DNA from: CAYJBP01 sp964372025
GTDB taxonomy: Bacteria > Bacillota > Dehalobacteriia > UBA4068
Direction: 5' to 3'
Length of the DNA: 12,661 nt
Assembly (NCBI GenBank): GCA_964372025.1
Contig: CAYJPF010000075.1
Location: 1-12,661 of the forward strand
The position numbers and the translations under genes are program-made. This document shows, one piece after another, positions 6,100-12,661 of the stretch; position 1 is the first letter of the stretch, and each line of letters starts with the position of its first letter. The notes beneath the pieces are model-generated. The model saw only the letters and a program-made list of their open reading frames with translations. It had not been told where the DNA came from and did not search any database.

Positions 6100-7150
6100 T
6101 TATGGGGATAAGATCAAAATTCAAATTTTTGGCCAATCGCATAGCCCAATGTTGGGGGTAACTATTGATGGTTTGCCACCCGATGTCCTAATCGATATGC
6201 CTGCTATCGAGGGCTTTCTTAAGCGGCGTCAGGGTGGGCAAGCGGCCTATACCACCCCCCGTAAAGAGGCTGATAGCCCCCAAATTATCAGCGGCTTATT
6301 TAAAGGCAAAACCTGTGGTGCGCCTTTAACGGCTTTATTTGCCAATCAAAATATCCGCAGCGAGGATTATGAGGCAATGCTGGCCATACCGCGGCCATCC
6401 CATGCCGATTATGTGGCTTATATTAAGTATTTAGCGGCCAATGATTATCGGGGCGGCGGCCATTTTTCGGGGCGGATGACTTTGCCGCTTTGCTTTGCCG
6501 GCGCCATCTGCAAGCAAATTTTGGCCGCCCAAGGGATAATTATCGAAAGCCATATTGCCGCTATCGGTGCAATTGAGGATATGGCCTATGATCCTTTGGC
6601 GGATCAGCCTTTAAGCTATAATCATCCGCAATTAGCCGTTTATGATGCAGTTAAAGCCAAGCAAATGGAAGAATTGCTATTGGCCACTGCCGCTAAGGGC
6701 GACTCGATTGGCGGTATCATCGAAACCAGGGTTTTAGGCTTGCCGATTGGCATTGGCGAACCGATATTCAATGGCCTAGAAAGCGAAATTGCCTCCTGTG
6801 CCTTTGCTATACCGGCCATTAAAGGCATTGAGTTTGGAGCAGGTTTTAAGGCGGCCACCATGTATGGTAGCGAGCATAATGATAGCTATTATTATCAAAA
6901 TGGCCGGGTAAAAACCGCTACTAATCGGGCAGGTGGCATTTTGGGTGGTATTTCTACCGGTAATCCTTTAATTTTTAAGGTAGCGATAAAGCCCACACCT
7001 TCGATTGGCCTTGAGCAAAAATCAGTAGATTTGCAAACCAAGCAAGATGCAGTTTTGGCCGTAAAAGGGCGGCATGATCCTTGTATAGTGCCGCGGGCTG
7101 TACCTTGTTTGGAGGCTATAAGTGCAATTGCAATTATAAATTTGATATAG
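6089..7150 (+). CDS. aroC: Chorismate synthase
   Basis: It removes phosphate from EPSP to make chorismate, with reduced FMN as cofactor. The product is 353 residues from the ATG at 6089. A GTG at 6080 would add three residues, but the sequence TTAGGCGGTGA (6073-6083), a near match to the full anti-16S complement, is correctly spaced for the ATG, and the family usually begins at this point. Motifs seen are FGQSH (14-18; the usual form is FGESHG), RPSHADY (102-108) and DYRGGGHFSGR (119-129), plus TNRAGGILGG and GRHDPC further on. His18 and His105 correspond to the two catalytic histidines. It overlaps aroA by 11 bases, suggesting translational coupling. Confidence 0.95.
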   Translation: MSSNYGDKIKIQIFGQSHSPMLGVTIDGLPPDVLIDMPAIEGFLKRRQGGQAAYTTPRKEADSPQIISGLFKGKTCGAPLTALFANQNIRSEDYEAMLAIPRPSHADYVAYIKYLAANDYRGGGHFSGRMTLPLCFAGAICKQILAAQGIIIESHIAAIGAIEDMAYDPLADQPLSYNHPQLAVYDAVKAKQMEELLLATAAKGDSIGGIIETRVLGLPIGIGEPIFNGLESEIASCAFAIPAIKGIEFGAGFKAATMYGSEHNDSYYYQNGRVKTATNRAGGILGGISTGNPLIFKVAIKPTPSIGLEQKSVDLQTKQDAVLAVKGRHDPCIVPRAVPCLEAISAIAIINLI

Positions 7151-7162
7151 GAGCGTATAAAA

Positions 7163-8308
7163 ATGAGTACATTATTAGATCAAAAAAGGGAACAAATTAA
7201 TCAAATTGATGCTAAGCTTGTAGATTTATTTTTAGAAAGAATGGCTATTGTTAAAGAGGTTGCTGCCTATAAAAAAGAGCAGCGCCTGCCCATTTTAAAC
7301 AGTAATCGCGAAAGGGAAATTATTGCTGCTTTAATTAAAGATCATAATCCGGAGCTGGCGCAGCATATTAAAATGCTTTATTATACCGTTTTTGATATTT
7401 CCCGCTCTTATCAGGAAATGGCAATTATGGAAGAAGATCAATTGCAGCAAATGGTGGCCGAGGCCTTGGCTAAAACTGCCCCCATCTTCCCCAAGCAGGC
7501 TATTGTGGCTTGTCAAGGGGTGGCCGGTGCTAATTCTTCTTTGGCGGCCGATCGGCTTTTTGCCTTCCCCAGCATTATGTATATGGATAATTTTGATGCT
7601 GTTTTTAAGGCTGTTAATAGTGGCCTTTGCAATTATGGGGTATTGCCTTTGGAAAATACCATTCATGGCTCGGTAACACAGGTTTATGATTTAATGCAGG
7701 AATATAATTTTCAGATTGTGCGCAGTGTAAAGGTAAAAATTGATCATTGCCTATTGGTAAAACCGGGCACTAAGCTTAAAAATATTAAGGAAATTTATTC
7801 CCATTCGCAGGCCTTGGCGCAATGCTCTAAATATTTAGAGGATCATAAAGATATTAATGCCAAAGAATGGGCTAATACCGCCTTAGCTGCCGAAATGGTG
7901 GCCAATTCCGATCGTGATGATATTGCGGCCATTGCCGATAAAAGCTGTGCCGAAATCTATAATTTGGAAATTATCAATAATCATCTACAAAATAGGGATA
8001 ATAATTATACCCGTTTTATCTGCATAGCCAAAAAGCCCGAGATTTATCCCGGTGCCGATAAAATTAGCATTATGTTTACTTTGCCCCATAAGCCCGGCGC
8101 ACTTTATAATTTGATGGCTAAATTTTTTAGCCTAGGCCTCAATTTATCCAAGTTGGAAAGCCGCCCTATGCCCGAGCATGATTTTGAATTTATCTTCTAT
8201 GCCGATATCGAGGCCAATATTGCCGAGCCGAATATTCAAAAACTATTGCAACAATTAGAACAATCCACCGCAACCTTTAGCTATTTAGGGAGCTATCACG
8301 AGATATGA
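7163..8308 (+). CDS. pheA: Bifunctional chorismate mutase / prephenate dehydratase
   Basis: It converts chorismate to prephenate and then to phenylpyruvate, the branch leading to phenylalanine. The 381 residues contain three domains in order. Residues 1-~88 are an AroQ-type chorismate mutase (REQINQIDAKLVDLFLERM, ILNSNRERE). Residues ~112-290 are prephenate dehydratase (GVAGANSS, LPLENTIHGSV 161-171, SHSQALAQC, and NYTRF 281-285 with the catalytic Thr-Arg-Phe motif). Residues ~300-375 are an ACT domain with GALY (312-315) and ESRP (332-335), the motifs that bind Phe in E. coli PheA, so Phe feedback inhibition is expected. This is the E. coli-like fused arrangement. TAGGAG (7148-7153) overlaps the aroC stop. 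It ends in an ATGA overlap with the next gene. Confidence 0.95.
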   Translation: MSTLLDQKREQINQIDAKLVDLFLERMAIVKEVAAYKKEQRLPILNSNREREIIAALIKDHNPELAQHIKMLYYTVFDISRSYQEMAIMEEDQLQQMVAEALAKTAPIFPKQAIVACQGVAGANSSLAADRLFAFPSIMYMDNFDAVFKAVNSGLCNYGVLPLENTIHGSVTQVYDLMQEYNFQIVRSVKVKIDHCLLVKPGTKLKNIKEIYSHSQALAQCSKYLEDHKDINAKEWANTALAAEMVANSDRDDIAAIADKSCAEIYNLEIINNHLQNRDNNYTRFICIAKKPEIYPGADKISIMFTLPHKPGALYNLMAKFFSLGLNLSKLESRPMPEHDFEFIFYADIEANIAEPNIQKLLQQLEQSTATFSYLGSYHEI

Positions 8309-9549
8309 AATATCAGGATATAATCCAAAATAAACAAAAATTTAACTATGGCCTAATCGGTGCCAAATTAGGCCATAGTTATTCTAAGCAAATTCATGGC
8401 TTTTTAGGCAATAACGATTATCAATTATTAGAGCTTAATCAGGACGAATTAGCCGCCTTTATCCAAGCTAAAGATTTTAAGGGCTTAAATGTAACCATCC
8501 CCTATAAGCAGGCAGTTATGCCTTATTGCCAATTGTCGGAGCAGGCTAAGGCCATTGGGGCGGTAAATACCATCCTAAATATTAAAGGGCAGCTTTTTGG
8601 CTATAATACCGATTATTTTGGCTTTGAATTATTAACCCAAAAAGCCAATATTAATTTACATGGTAAAAAAGTGCTGATTTTGGGCAGCGGCGCTACCTCT
8701 AAAACGGTGGCGGCGGTGGCTTTAAATAAGGGGGCAGCCGAGCTTATCTTTATATCGCGCCAAGGCGAGAATAATTATGATAATATTAAGCGCCACTATA
8801 ATGCCGATATTATTATTAATACCACGCCGCAAGGCATGTACCCCAATAATCAAGAATTAGCCCTTGATTTAAAGCCTTTTAGCAATTTATGTGGGGTTTT
8901 GGATGTGGTATATAATCCATTAAAAACCAATTTAATTTTACAAGCCAAAGAGCTTAATATCCCGGCCTTGGGTGGTTTAACAATGCTGGTTGGCCAGGCG
9001 CTTAAGGCGCATAATCTGTTTTTTGGCTTGCATGATTTAAGTGAGTTAAAATCGGTTTTGGCTTTAAGCCAAAGCTTATTTAGCAATATTGTGCTAATTG
9101 GTATGCCGGGGGTGGGCAAAAGCACTATCGGTAATTTGCTGGCCAAAAAGCTGGATATGCCCTTTATAGATAGCGATAAGGAAATTTTTAAGCAGCAGCA
9201 AAAAACAGCAAGCCAAATTATTCAAGAGCAAGGCGAGCCGGCTTTTAGGGAGATTGAGGCTGCTATGATCAAGCAAATTGCTTGCCAAAGTGGTAAAATT
9301 ATCGCCACCGGCGGCGGCAGCGTGCTGCGAGCCGATAATCGAGCCGCCTTAGCCCAAAATGGTTTAATTATCTACCTAAAGCGCGATTTGCAATATTTAA
9401 GCGTAAAAGATCGCCCCTTATCCACCGATTTGGTCGAGCTTTTTGCCATTCGCGATCCTATTTATCAGCAAATGGCCGATCATCAATTTAGGCTAAGGGG
9501 TTGGCCCAAGCAAAGTGTTAATCGCTTAATCAACTTAATCACTAAATAA
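8305..9549 (+). CDS. aroE-aroK: Shikimate dehydrogenase - shikimate kinase fusion
   Basis: A single 414-residue chain carries two consecutive pathway activities. Residues ~13-245 are AroE: YGLIGAKLGHSYSK (15-28), NVTIPYK with catalytic Lys68, VNTI, GYNTDYFG with Asp103, the nucleotide loop LGSGATSKTV (126-135) followed by SRQ (Arg152, suggesting NADP), and ALGGLTMLVGQA (221-232). Residues ~260-414 are shikimate kinase: Walker A GMPGVGKST (266-274), DSD (289-291), FREIE (314-318), TGGGSV (335-340) and the lid segment DRPL (369-372). No stop or frameshift separates the halves, so this is a true fusion that could pass shikimate from the first site to the second. The start overlaps the pheA stop (ATGA), and AGGGAG (8287-8292) is a rather distant ribosome site, so coupling is likely. 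Confidence 0.95.
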   Translation: MKYQDIIQNKQKFNYGLIGAKLGHSYSKQIHGFLGNNDYQLLELNQDELAAFIQAKDFKGLNVTIPYKQAVMPYCQLSEQAKAIGAVNTILNIKGQLFGYNTDYFGFELLTQKANINLHGKKVLILGSGATSKTVAAVALNKGAAELIFISRQGENNYDNIKRHYNADIIINTTPQGMYPNNQELALDLKPFSNLCGVLDVVYNPLKTNLILQAKELNIPALGGLTMLVGQALKAHNLFFGLHDLSELKSVLALSQSLFSNIVLIGMPGVGKSTIGNLLAKKLDMPFIDSDKEIFKQQQKTASQIIQEQGEPAFREIEAAMIKQIACQSGKIIATGGGSVLRADNRAALAQNGLIIYLKRDLQYLSVKDRPLSTDLVELFAIRDPIYQQMADHQFRLRGWPKQSVNRLINLITK

Positions 9550-9558
9550 GGAGCAGCT

Positions 9559-9990
9559 ATGAAAATTTTGATTATCAATGGCCCAAATCTTAACTTTTTA
9601 GGGCTAAGAGAGCCGCATATTTATGGCAATCAAACCCTAAATGATTTAGAAAACTTAATAAAAGACTATGCCCAAAAAAAGAACATTAAAGTGGACTTTT
9701 TGCAGAGTAATCATGAAGGTATTATTATTGATGCTATCCAAGATGCCTATCAAAAGGTGGATGCTATTATTATTAATCCGGCTGCCTATACCCATACCAG
9801 CATTGCCATTGCCGATGCCTTAAAGGCGGTAAATATCCCTGCTATCGAGGTGCATTTATCGGATTTAAGTAAGCGGGAGGCTTATCGGCAAATATCTTAT
9901 ATTAGGGATTATTGCCTTAAAACTTTTAGTGGCTTGGGCTTTGATGGTTATTTAAAGGCCATTGATTATTTGCTTGTAAATGATTTGTAA
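9559..9990 (+). CDS. aroQ: 3-dehydroquinate dehydratase, type II
   Basis: It dehydrates 3-dehydroquinate to 3-dehydroshikimate (third pathway step). At 143 residues it has the usual size of the dodecameric type II enzyme. It begins with ILIINGPNLNFLGLREP (3-19); Arg17 and Tyr22 are the catalytic pair. QSNHEG (49-54), NPAAYTHTS with Asn73 and His79, and EVHLS (97-101, His99) bind substrate. The usual FRHHS segment reads YRQIS, keeping Arg110 but replacing the following His by Gln. AAGGAG ends five bases before the ATG. It is the last gene of the operon; no intrinsic terminator follows it before the next promoter. Confidence 0.95.
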   Translation: MKILIINGPNLNFLGLREPHIYGNQTLNDLENLIKDYAQKKNIKVDFLQSNHEGIIIDAIQDAYQKVDAIIINPAAYTHTSIAIADALKAVNIPAIEVHLSDLSKREAYRQISYIRDYCLKTFSGLGFDGYLKAIDYLLVNDL

Positions 9991-10011
9991 AAATTGTAAA
10001 ATATCGTTAAA

Positions 10012-10074
10012 TATTTGATTTGTTATTGTCAGGCAAAGTATAATATGCTATACTAAAATAGTAATAATCAAATA
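10012..10074. promoter_or_regulatory. Inverted repeat flanking the nucleotidase promoter
   Basis: TATTTGATT (10012-10020) and AATCAAATA (10066-10074) are perfect 9-bp reverse complements 45 bases apart, bracketing the promoter below. A second small inverted repeat, AGTATA (10037-10042) with TATACT (10049-10054), includes the -10 box itself. These could be operator half-sites; the sequence is AT-rich, so chance is possible. Confidence 0.35.
10026..10054 (+). promoter_or_regulatory. Promoter of the nucleotidase gene
   Basis: The -35 TTGTCA (10026-10031) is separated by exactly 17 bases from the -10 TATACT (10049-10054). The -10 is preceded by TGC, so it also has an extended -10. An overlapping TATAAT (10039-10044) is present but badly spaced. 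Transcription would start near 10061, giving a ~36-base leader with AAAGGGG at 10084-10090. Confidence 0.8.
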
Positions 10075-10096
10075 AGTAGAATGAAAGGGGTATTTT

Positions 10097-12016
10097 ATGA
10101 AAAAGAGTTTTATTGTTTTAATGCTGATTTGCGCCTTGGTTTTGGTGCCGGCAGCCTTTGCGCAAGCAGCCGAAGGGGATGCCATTATTATCCTGCATAC
10201 CAATGATAGCCATGCTAATATCGAAAACGGCTTGGGTTTTGCCGGGGTAGCGGCCTATGATGATATGATGGAGGCCGAGCATGGCGCTGAGATGGTAACC
10301 CTAGTTGATGCCGGCGATGCCGTGCAAGGCGGCCCGATTGGTAAATTAACCAATGGCGAGGCCATTATCGAATTGATGAATTTAGCCGAGTATGATATTT
10401 TTGTACCGGGTAATCATGAATTTGATTATCAAGTACCGCAATTTATGAATTTGATGACCGATTTAGAGGCCACCGTAGTTGCGGCCAACTTTATCGATTT
10501 AACTACTGATGAGCCGGTATTTGATGCTTATACCATGGTAAATTATGGTGATATCGATATTGCTTATTTGGGCATTACCACTCCGGAAACTTATACTAAA
10601 TCCACGCCTACTTATTTCCAAAACGAGGCCGGCGAATTTATTTACAGTTTTAGCGAAGATGCCGATGGCGAAGGTTTTTATGATGTAGTGCAAATGGCTA
10701 TCGACGAGGCTATTGCAGCCGGTGCCGAATATGTGGTAGCGATTGGTCATTTAGGGGTAGAGGAGGGCAGCGCGCCTTATCGTTCTACCGATGTTATTGC
10801 TAATACCAGTGGTATTGATATTTTTATTGATGGTCATTCTCATACAGAGATGATTGGCGAAATTTATCAAGACGAAAACGGCGAAGATGTTATTTTAAGC
10901 CAAACCGGTGATAAATTCAATAATTTAGGTAAAATCACTATCGATCCTGTGGCCGAAACTATCACTTCGGAATTAATTTCCGGTGAGGAGTATACCGAAA
11001 AGGATGCTACTGTGCAGGCGGCTATTGATGAGCTAAATGGCGAATTCGAGCTTTTATTGCAAGAGGTGGTAGCGCAAAGCGATGTACCTTTGGTGGTAAA
11101 TGATCCGACAACCGAGGAGCGTTTAATTCGCCATCAGGAAACTAACTTAGGTAATTTAGTGGCTGATGCTTATTTAACCATGTTGGAGGCAGATATAGCC
11201 ATCGTAAATGGCGGCGGTATTCGTGCCGATATTGCGGCCGGTGATATTACATATGGTCAGATTATCGAGGTTCATCCTTTTGGCAATAATGCGATGAGTG
11301 TGATGGCCAGCGGCCAAAATGTTTTAGATGCTTTAGAGATGGGTGCGATGAATGCGCCCGGCGAAAGCGGCGGCTTTTTGCATGTAGCAGGCATAACTTA
11401 TACCATTAACACAGCTATCCCTTCTTCGGTGGTGGTAGATGAGCAGGGTGCTTTTGTGAGTGTGGATGGTGCATATCGGGTAGAGGATGTAATGGTAGGC
11501 GATGCGGCCTTAGATTTAGAAGCTATGTATGTAGTGGCTTCGCATGATTATCTATTATTGGCAGCCGGTGATGGCATGAGCATGTTTGCCGATGCCGAGC
11601 CGGTAAAGTTGATGTATATGATTGACAATGAAGTTTTGATCAATTATATAGTAGAGAATTTGGGTGGTGTAGTAGGCGAGGAATATGCCGATATTAATGG
11701 CAGTGGTCGGATTACTGTTTTGGCCAGTGGCGAATCGGTGGTAGCCCCGGAGCCTACCCCGGAGCCTACCTCGGAGCCTGAGCCTACGCCTACCCCTGAG
11801 CCTACGCCTGCTCCTACTCCGGCGCCTGTAGTACCGGATACAACTCCGGTTGCCGGAACATATACGGTAGTTAGCGGTGATACTTTATGGGAGATAGCTA
11901 AAAGCGAATTAAGCAATGGCGGACGTTATAAAGAGATTTACGAATTAAACAAAGGGATCATAGATCATATTGATTTAATTTTCCCGGGTCAGGTATTAAC
12001 AATGCCTGCTAAATAA
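10097..12016 (+). CDS. Secreted 5'-nucleotidase/UshA-family phosphoesterase with LysM domain
   Basis: This is a calcineurin-like metallophosphoesterase of the 5'-nucleotidase family, expected to hydrolyse extracellular nucleotides or other phosphoesters. The 639 residues start with a signal peptide (KK, hydrophobic 5-20, likely cleavage after AFA or AQA near 22-25). The catalytic domain has LHTNDSH (Asp37, His39), DAGD (71-74), GNHEFD (105-110), GH at 217-218 and GHSH (246-249), together supplying the two-metal site. The C-terminal nucleotide-binding domain (~325-545) has NLGNLVADA (350-358), NGGGIRADI (371-379) and VHPFGN (392-397). A Pro-Glu-Thr linker (551-577) follows, and a LysM domain (~588-637, YTVVSGDTLWEIAK) should bind peptidoglycan, holding the enzyme in the cell wall. 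Substrate is not decidable from sequence. It has its own promoter and terminator and no obvious link to aromatic synthesis. Confidence 0.93.
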   Translation: MKKSFIVLMLICALVLVPAAFAQAAEGDAIIILHTNDSHANIENGLGFAGVAAYDDMMEAEHGAEMVTLVDAGDAVQGGPIGKLTNGEAIIELMNLAEYDIFVPGNHEFDYQVPQFMNLMTDLEATVVAANFIDLTTDEPVFDAYTMVNYGDIDIAYLGITTPETYTKSTPTYFQNEAGEFIYSFSEDADGEGFYDVVQMAIDEAIAAGAEYVVAIGHLGVEEGSAPYRSTDVIANTSGIDIFIDGHSHTEMIGEIYQDENGEDVILSQTGDKFNNLGKITIDPVAETITSELISGEEYTEKDATVQAAIDELNGEFELLLQEVVAQSDVPLVVNDPTTEERLIRHQETNLGNLVADAYLTMLEADIAIVNGGGIRADIAAGDITYGQIIEVHPFGNNAMSVMASGQNVLDALEMGAMNAPGESGGFLHVAGITYTINTAIPSSVVVDEQGAFVSVDGAYRVEDVMVGDAALDLEAMYVVASHDYLLLAAGDGMSMFADAEPVKLMYMIDNEVLINYIVENLGGVVGEEYADINGSGRITVLASGESVVAPEPTPEPTSEPEPTPTPEPTPAPTPAPVVPDTTPVAGTYTVVSGDTLWEIAKSELSNGGRYKEIYELNKGIIDHIDLIFPGQVLTMPAK

Positions 12017-12030
12017 GTAAGAGTTATATT

Positions 12031-12064
12031 AAAAGGCTATCGCAAAACTGCGATAGCCTTTTTT
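12031..12064 (+). terminator. Intrinsic terminator after the nucleotidase gene
   Basis: GGCTATCGCA (12035-12044) and TGCGATAGCC (12049-12058) form a perfect 10-bp stem with an AAAC loop, followed by six T (12059-12064). Four A precede the stem, so it may also work weakly in the opposite direction. It begins 14 bases after the stop codon. Confidence 0.95.
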
Positions 12065-12075
12065 AGTGGGATTGA

Positions 12076-12661
12076 GCTAGGCTTGAGCACCCTAAAAGGG
12101 TAGCAAGCGAAGATAAGGCAAGATATTAAAAGCAGCTAGCGAGTAGAAAAACCTACTAAACTAGTTAATGTAGTTGGAGCGGTATTTTGTATTTTCCAGG
12201 TGGGCGGTTTTTGCCCGTCTGGGAAATTAAAAATAAAGGCCGCAATGTTTGAGGAGTGCCAAGTTAACGAGGATAGGAATAGAATATTTTCGGCGCAAAG
12301 CAAAACTGGAGTTACAAGCTAGGCTTGAGCACCCTAAAAGAGCAGCGAGCGAAGACAAGACAAAATATCAAAAGCAGCTAGCGAGTAGAGCAACTTACTA
12401 AACTGTAAAAAGTAGTTGGAGCGGTATTTTGTATTTTCCAGGTGGGCGGTTTTTGCCCGTCTGGGAAATTAAAAATAAAGGCCGCAATGTTTGAGGAGTG
12501 CCAAGTTAACGAGGATAGGAATAGAATATTTTCGGCGCAAAGCAAAACTGGAGTTACAAGCTAGGCTTGAGCACCCTAAAAGAGCAGCGAGCGAAGACAA
12601 GACAAAATATCAAAAGCAGCTAGCGAGTAGAGCAACTTACTAAACTGTAAAAAGTAGTTGG
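12076..12661. repeat. 242-bp tandem repeat array, continuing past the window edge
   Basis: Units begin GCTAGGCTTGAGCACCCTAAAA at 12076, 12318 and 12560, exactly 242 bp apart; the third is cut after 102 bases. The visible part of unit 3 appears identical to unit 2. Unit 1 matches unit 2 throughout its last ~140 bases but differs at many positions in its first ~100, without net length change. This array fills the ~600 bases after the terminator, and I see no supported gene in it. Each unit has a 14-bp hairpin, and an open minus-strand frame of 60 codons in unit 1, but 242 is not a multiple of three, so no frame runs through the array. The period is far too long for a CRISPR repeat. Confidence 0.92.
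12192..12226. repeat. Hairpin within the 242-bp repeat unit
   Basis: TTTTCCAGGTGGGC (12192-12205) pairs with GCCCGTCTGGGAAA (12213-12226), a 14-bp stem with three G-U wobbles when read as plus-strand RNA and a GGTTTTT loop. The same structure recurs 242 bases later (12434-12468). The window's first bases contain only the loop and 3' arm of the same hairpin. The wobbles form on one strand only, which would favour a plus-strand RNA fold if the repeat is transcribed. Confidence 0.6.

Noticed and set aside
12245..12322. 25-codon ORF starting ATGTTTGAGGAG in each repeat unit
   Set aside because: A weak AAAGG lies upstream, but the frame is short, recurs only because the DNA repeats, and the left-edge relative does not keep the ATG.
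12076..12661. CRISPR array
   Set aside because: The repeated unit is 242 bp with no distinct short repeat/spacer alternation, and adjacent units are identical through what would be spacers.

Overview
The window reads as chromosomal DNA of a low-to-moderate G+C Bacillota-like anaerobe. This is an inference from strong AAGGAG-type ribosome binding sites, sigma-A-type promoters, a Bacillus-style pyruvate kinase with an extra C-terminal swivelling domain, a Thermotoga/Bacillus-type DAHP synthase, and a secreted nucleotidase with a LysM tail. I cannot name the genus from sequence alone.

Layout. Positions 1-759 hold no gene I can support: a dispersed repeat with a double hairpin (1-79), a perfect hairpin (140-165), two imperfect ~98-bp-spaced direct repeats (226-396), a minus-strand intrinsic terminator (427-466), and a stretch rich in nested inverted repeats (467-759). 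Pyruvate kinase (pyk) occupies 760-2505 on the minus strand. A divergent intergenic region (2506-2878) carries AT-rich palindromes and a 12-bp direct repeat, a consensus promoter (TTGACA-17-TATTAT), a 26-codon Phe-rich leader peptide, and a terminator hairpin just before the first aro gene. Seven tightly packed plus-strand genes follow (2879-9990): aroF, aroB, aroA, aroC, pheA, an aroE-aroK fusion, and aroQ. A secreted 5'-nucleotidase/UshA-type protein (10097-12016) has its own promoter and a strong terminator. From 12076 to the right edge there is an array of 242-bp tandem repeats related to the repeat at the left edge.

How the genes work together. The operon encodes all seven shikimate-pathway activities: DAHP synthase (AroF), dehydroquinate synthase (AroB), type II dehydroquinase (AroQ), shikimate dehydrogenase and kinase fused in one chain (AroE-AroK), EPSP synthase (AroA) and chorismate synthase (AroC). 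It also encodes chorismate mutase-prephenate dehydratase (PheA), which commits chorismate to phenylalanine. No tyrosine or tryptophan branch gene is present. The end product fits the leader: its reading frame contains Phe-Arg-Phe-Tyr-Phe-Phe-Ser-Phe upstream of competing RNA structures, the layout of ribosome-mediated attenuation by charged tRNA-Phe. PheA (ACT domain) and AroF (N-terminal regulatory domain) probably add allosteric feedback. Pyk, transcribed away from the operon, consumes PEP, which is a substrate of both AroF and AroA.

The most noteworthy items are the Phe leader/attenuator in front of a complete chorismate-to-phenylpyruvate operon, the operator-like repeats between pyk and the operon, and the uncharacterised 242-bp tandem repeat family at the window edges.
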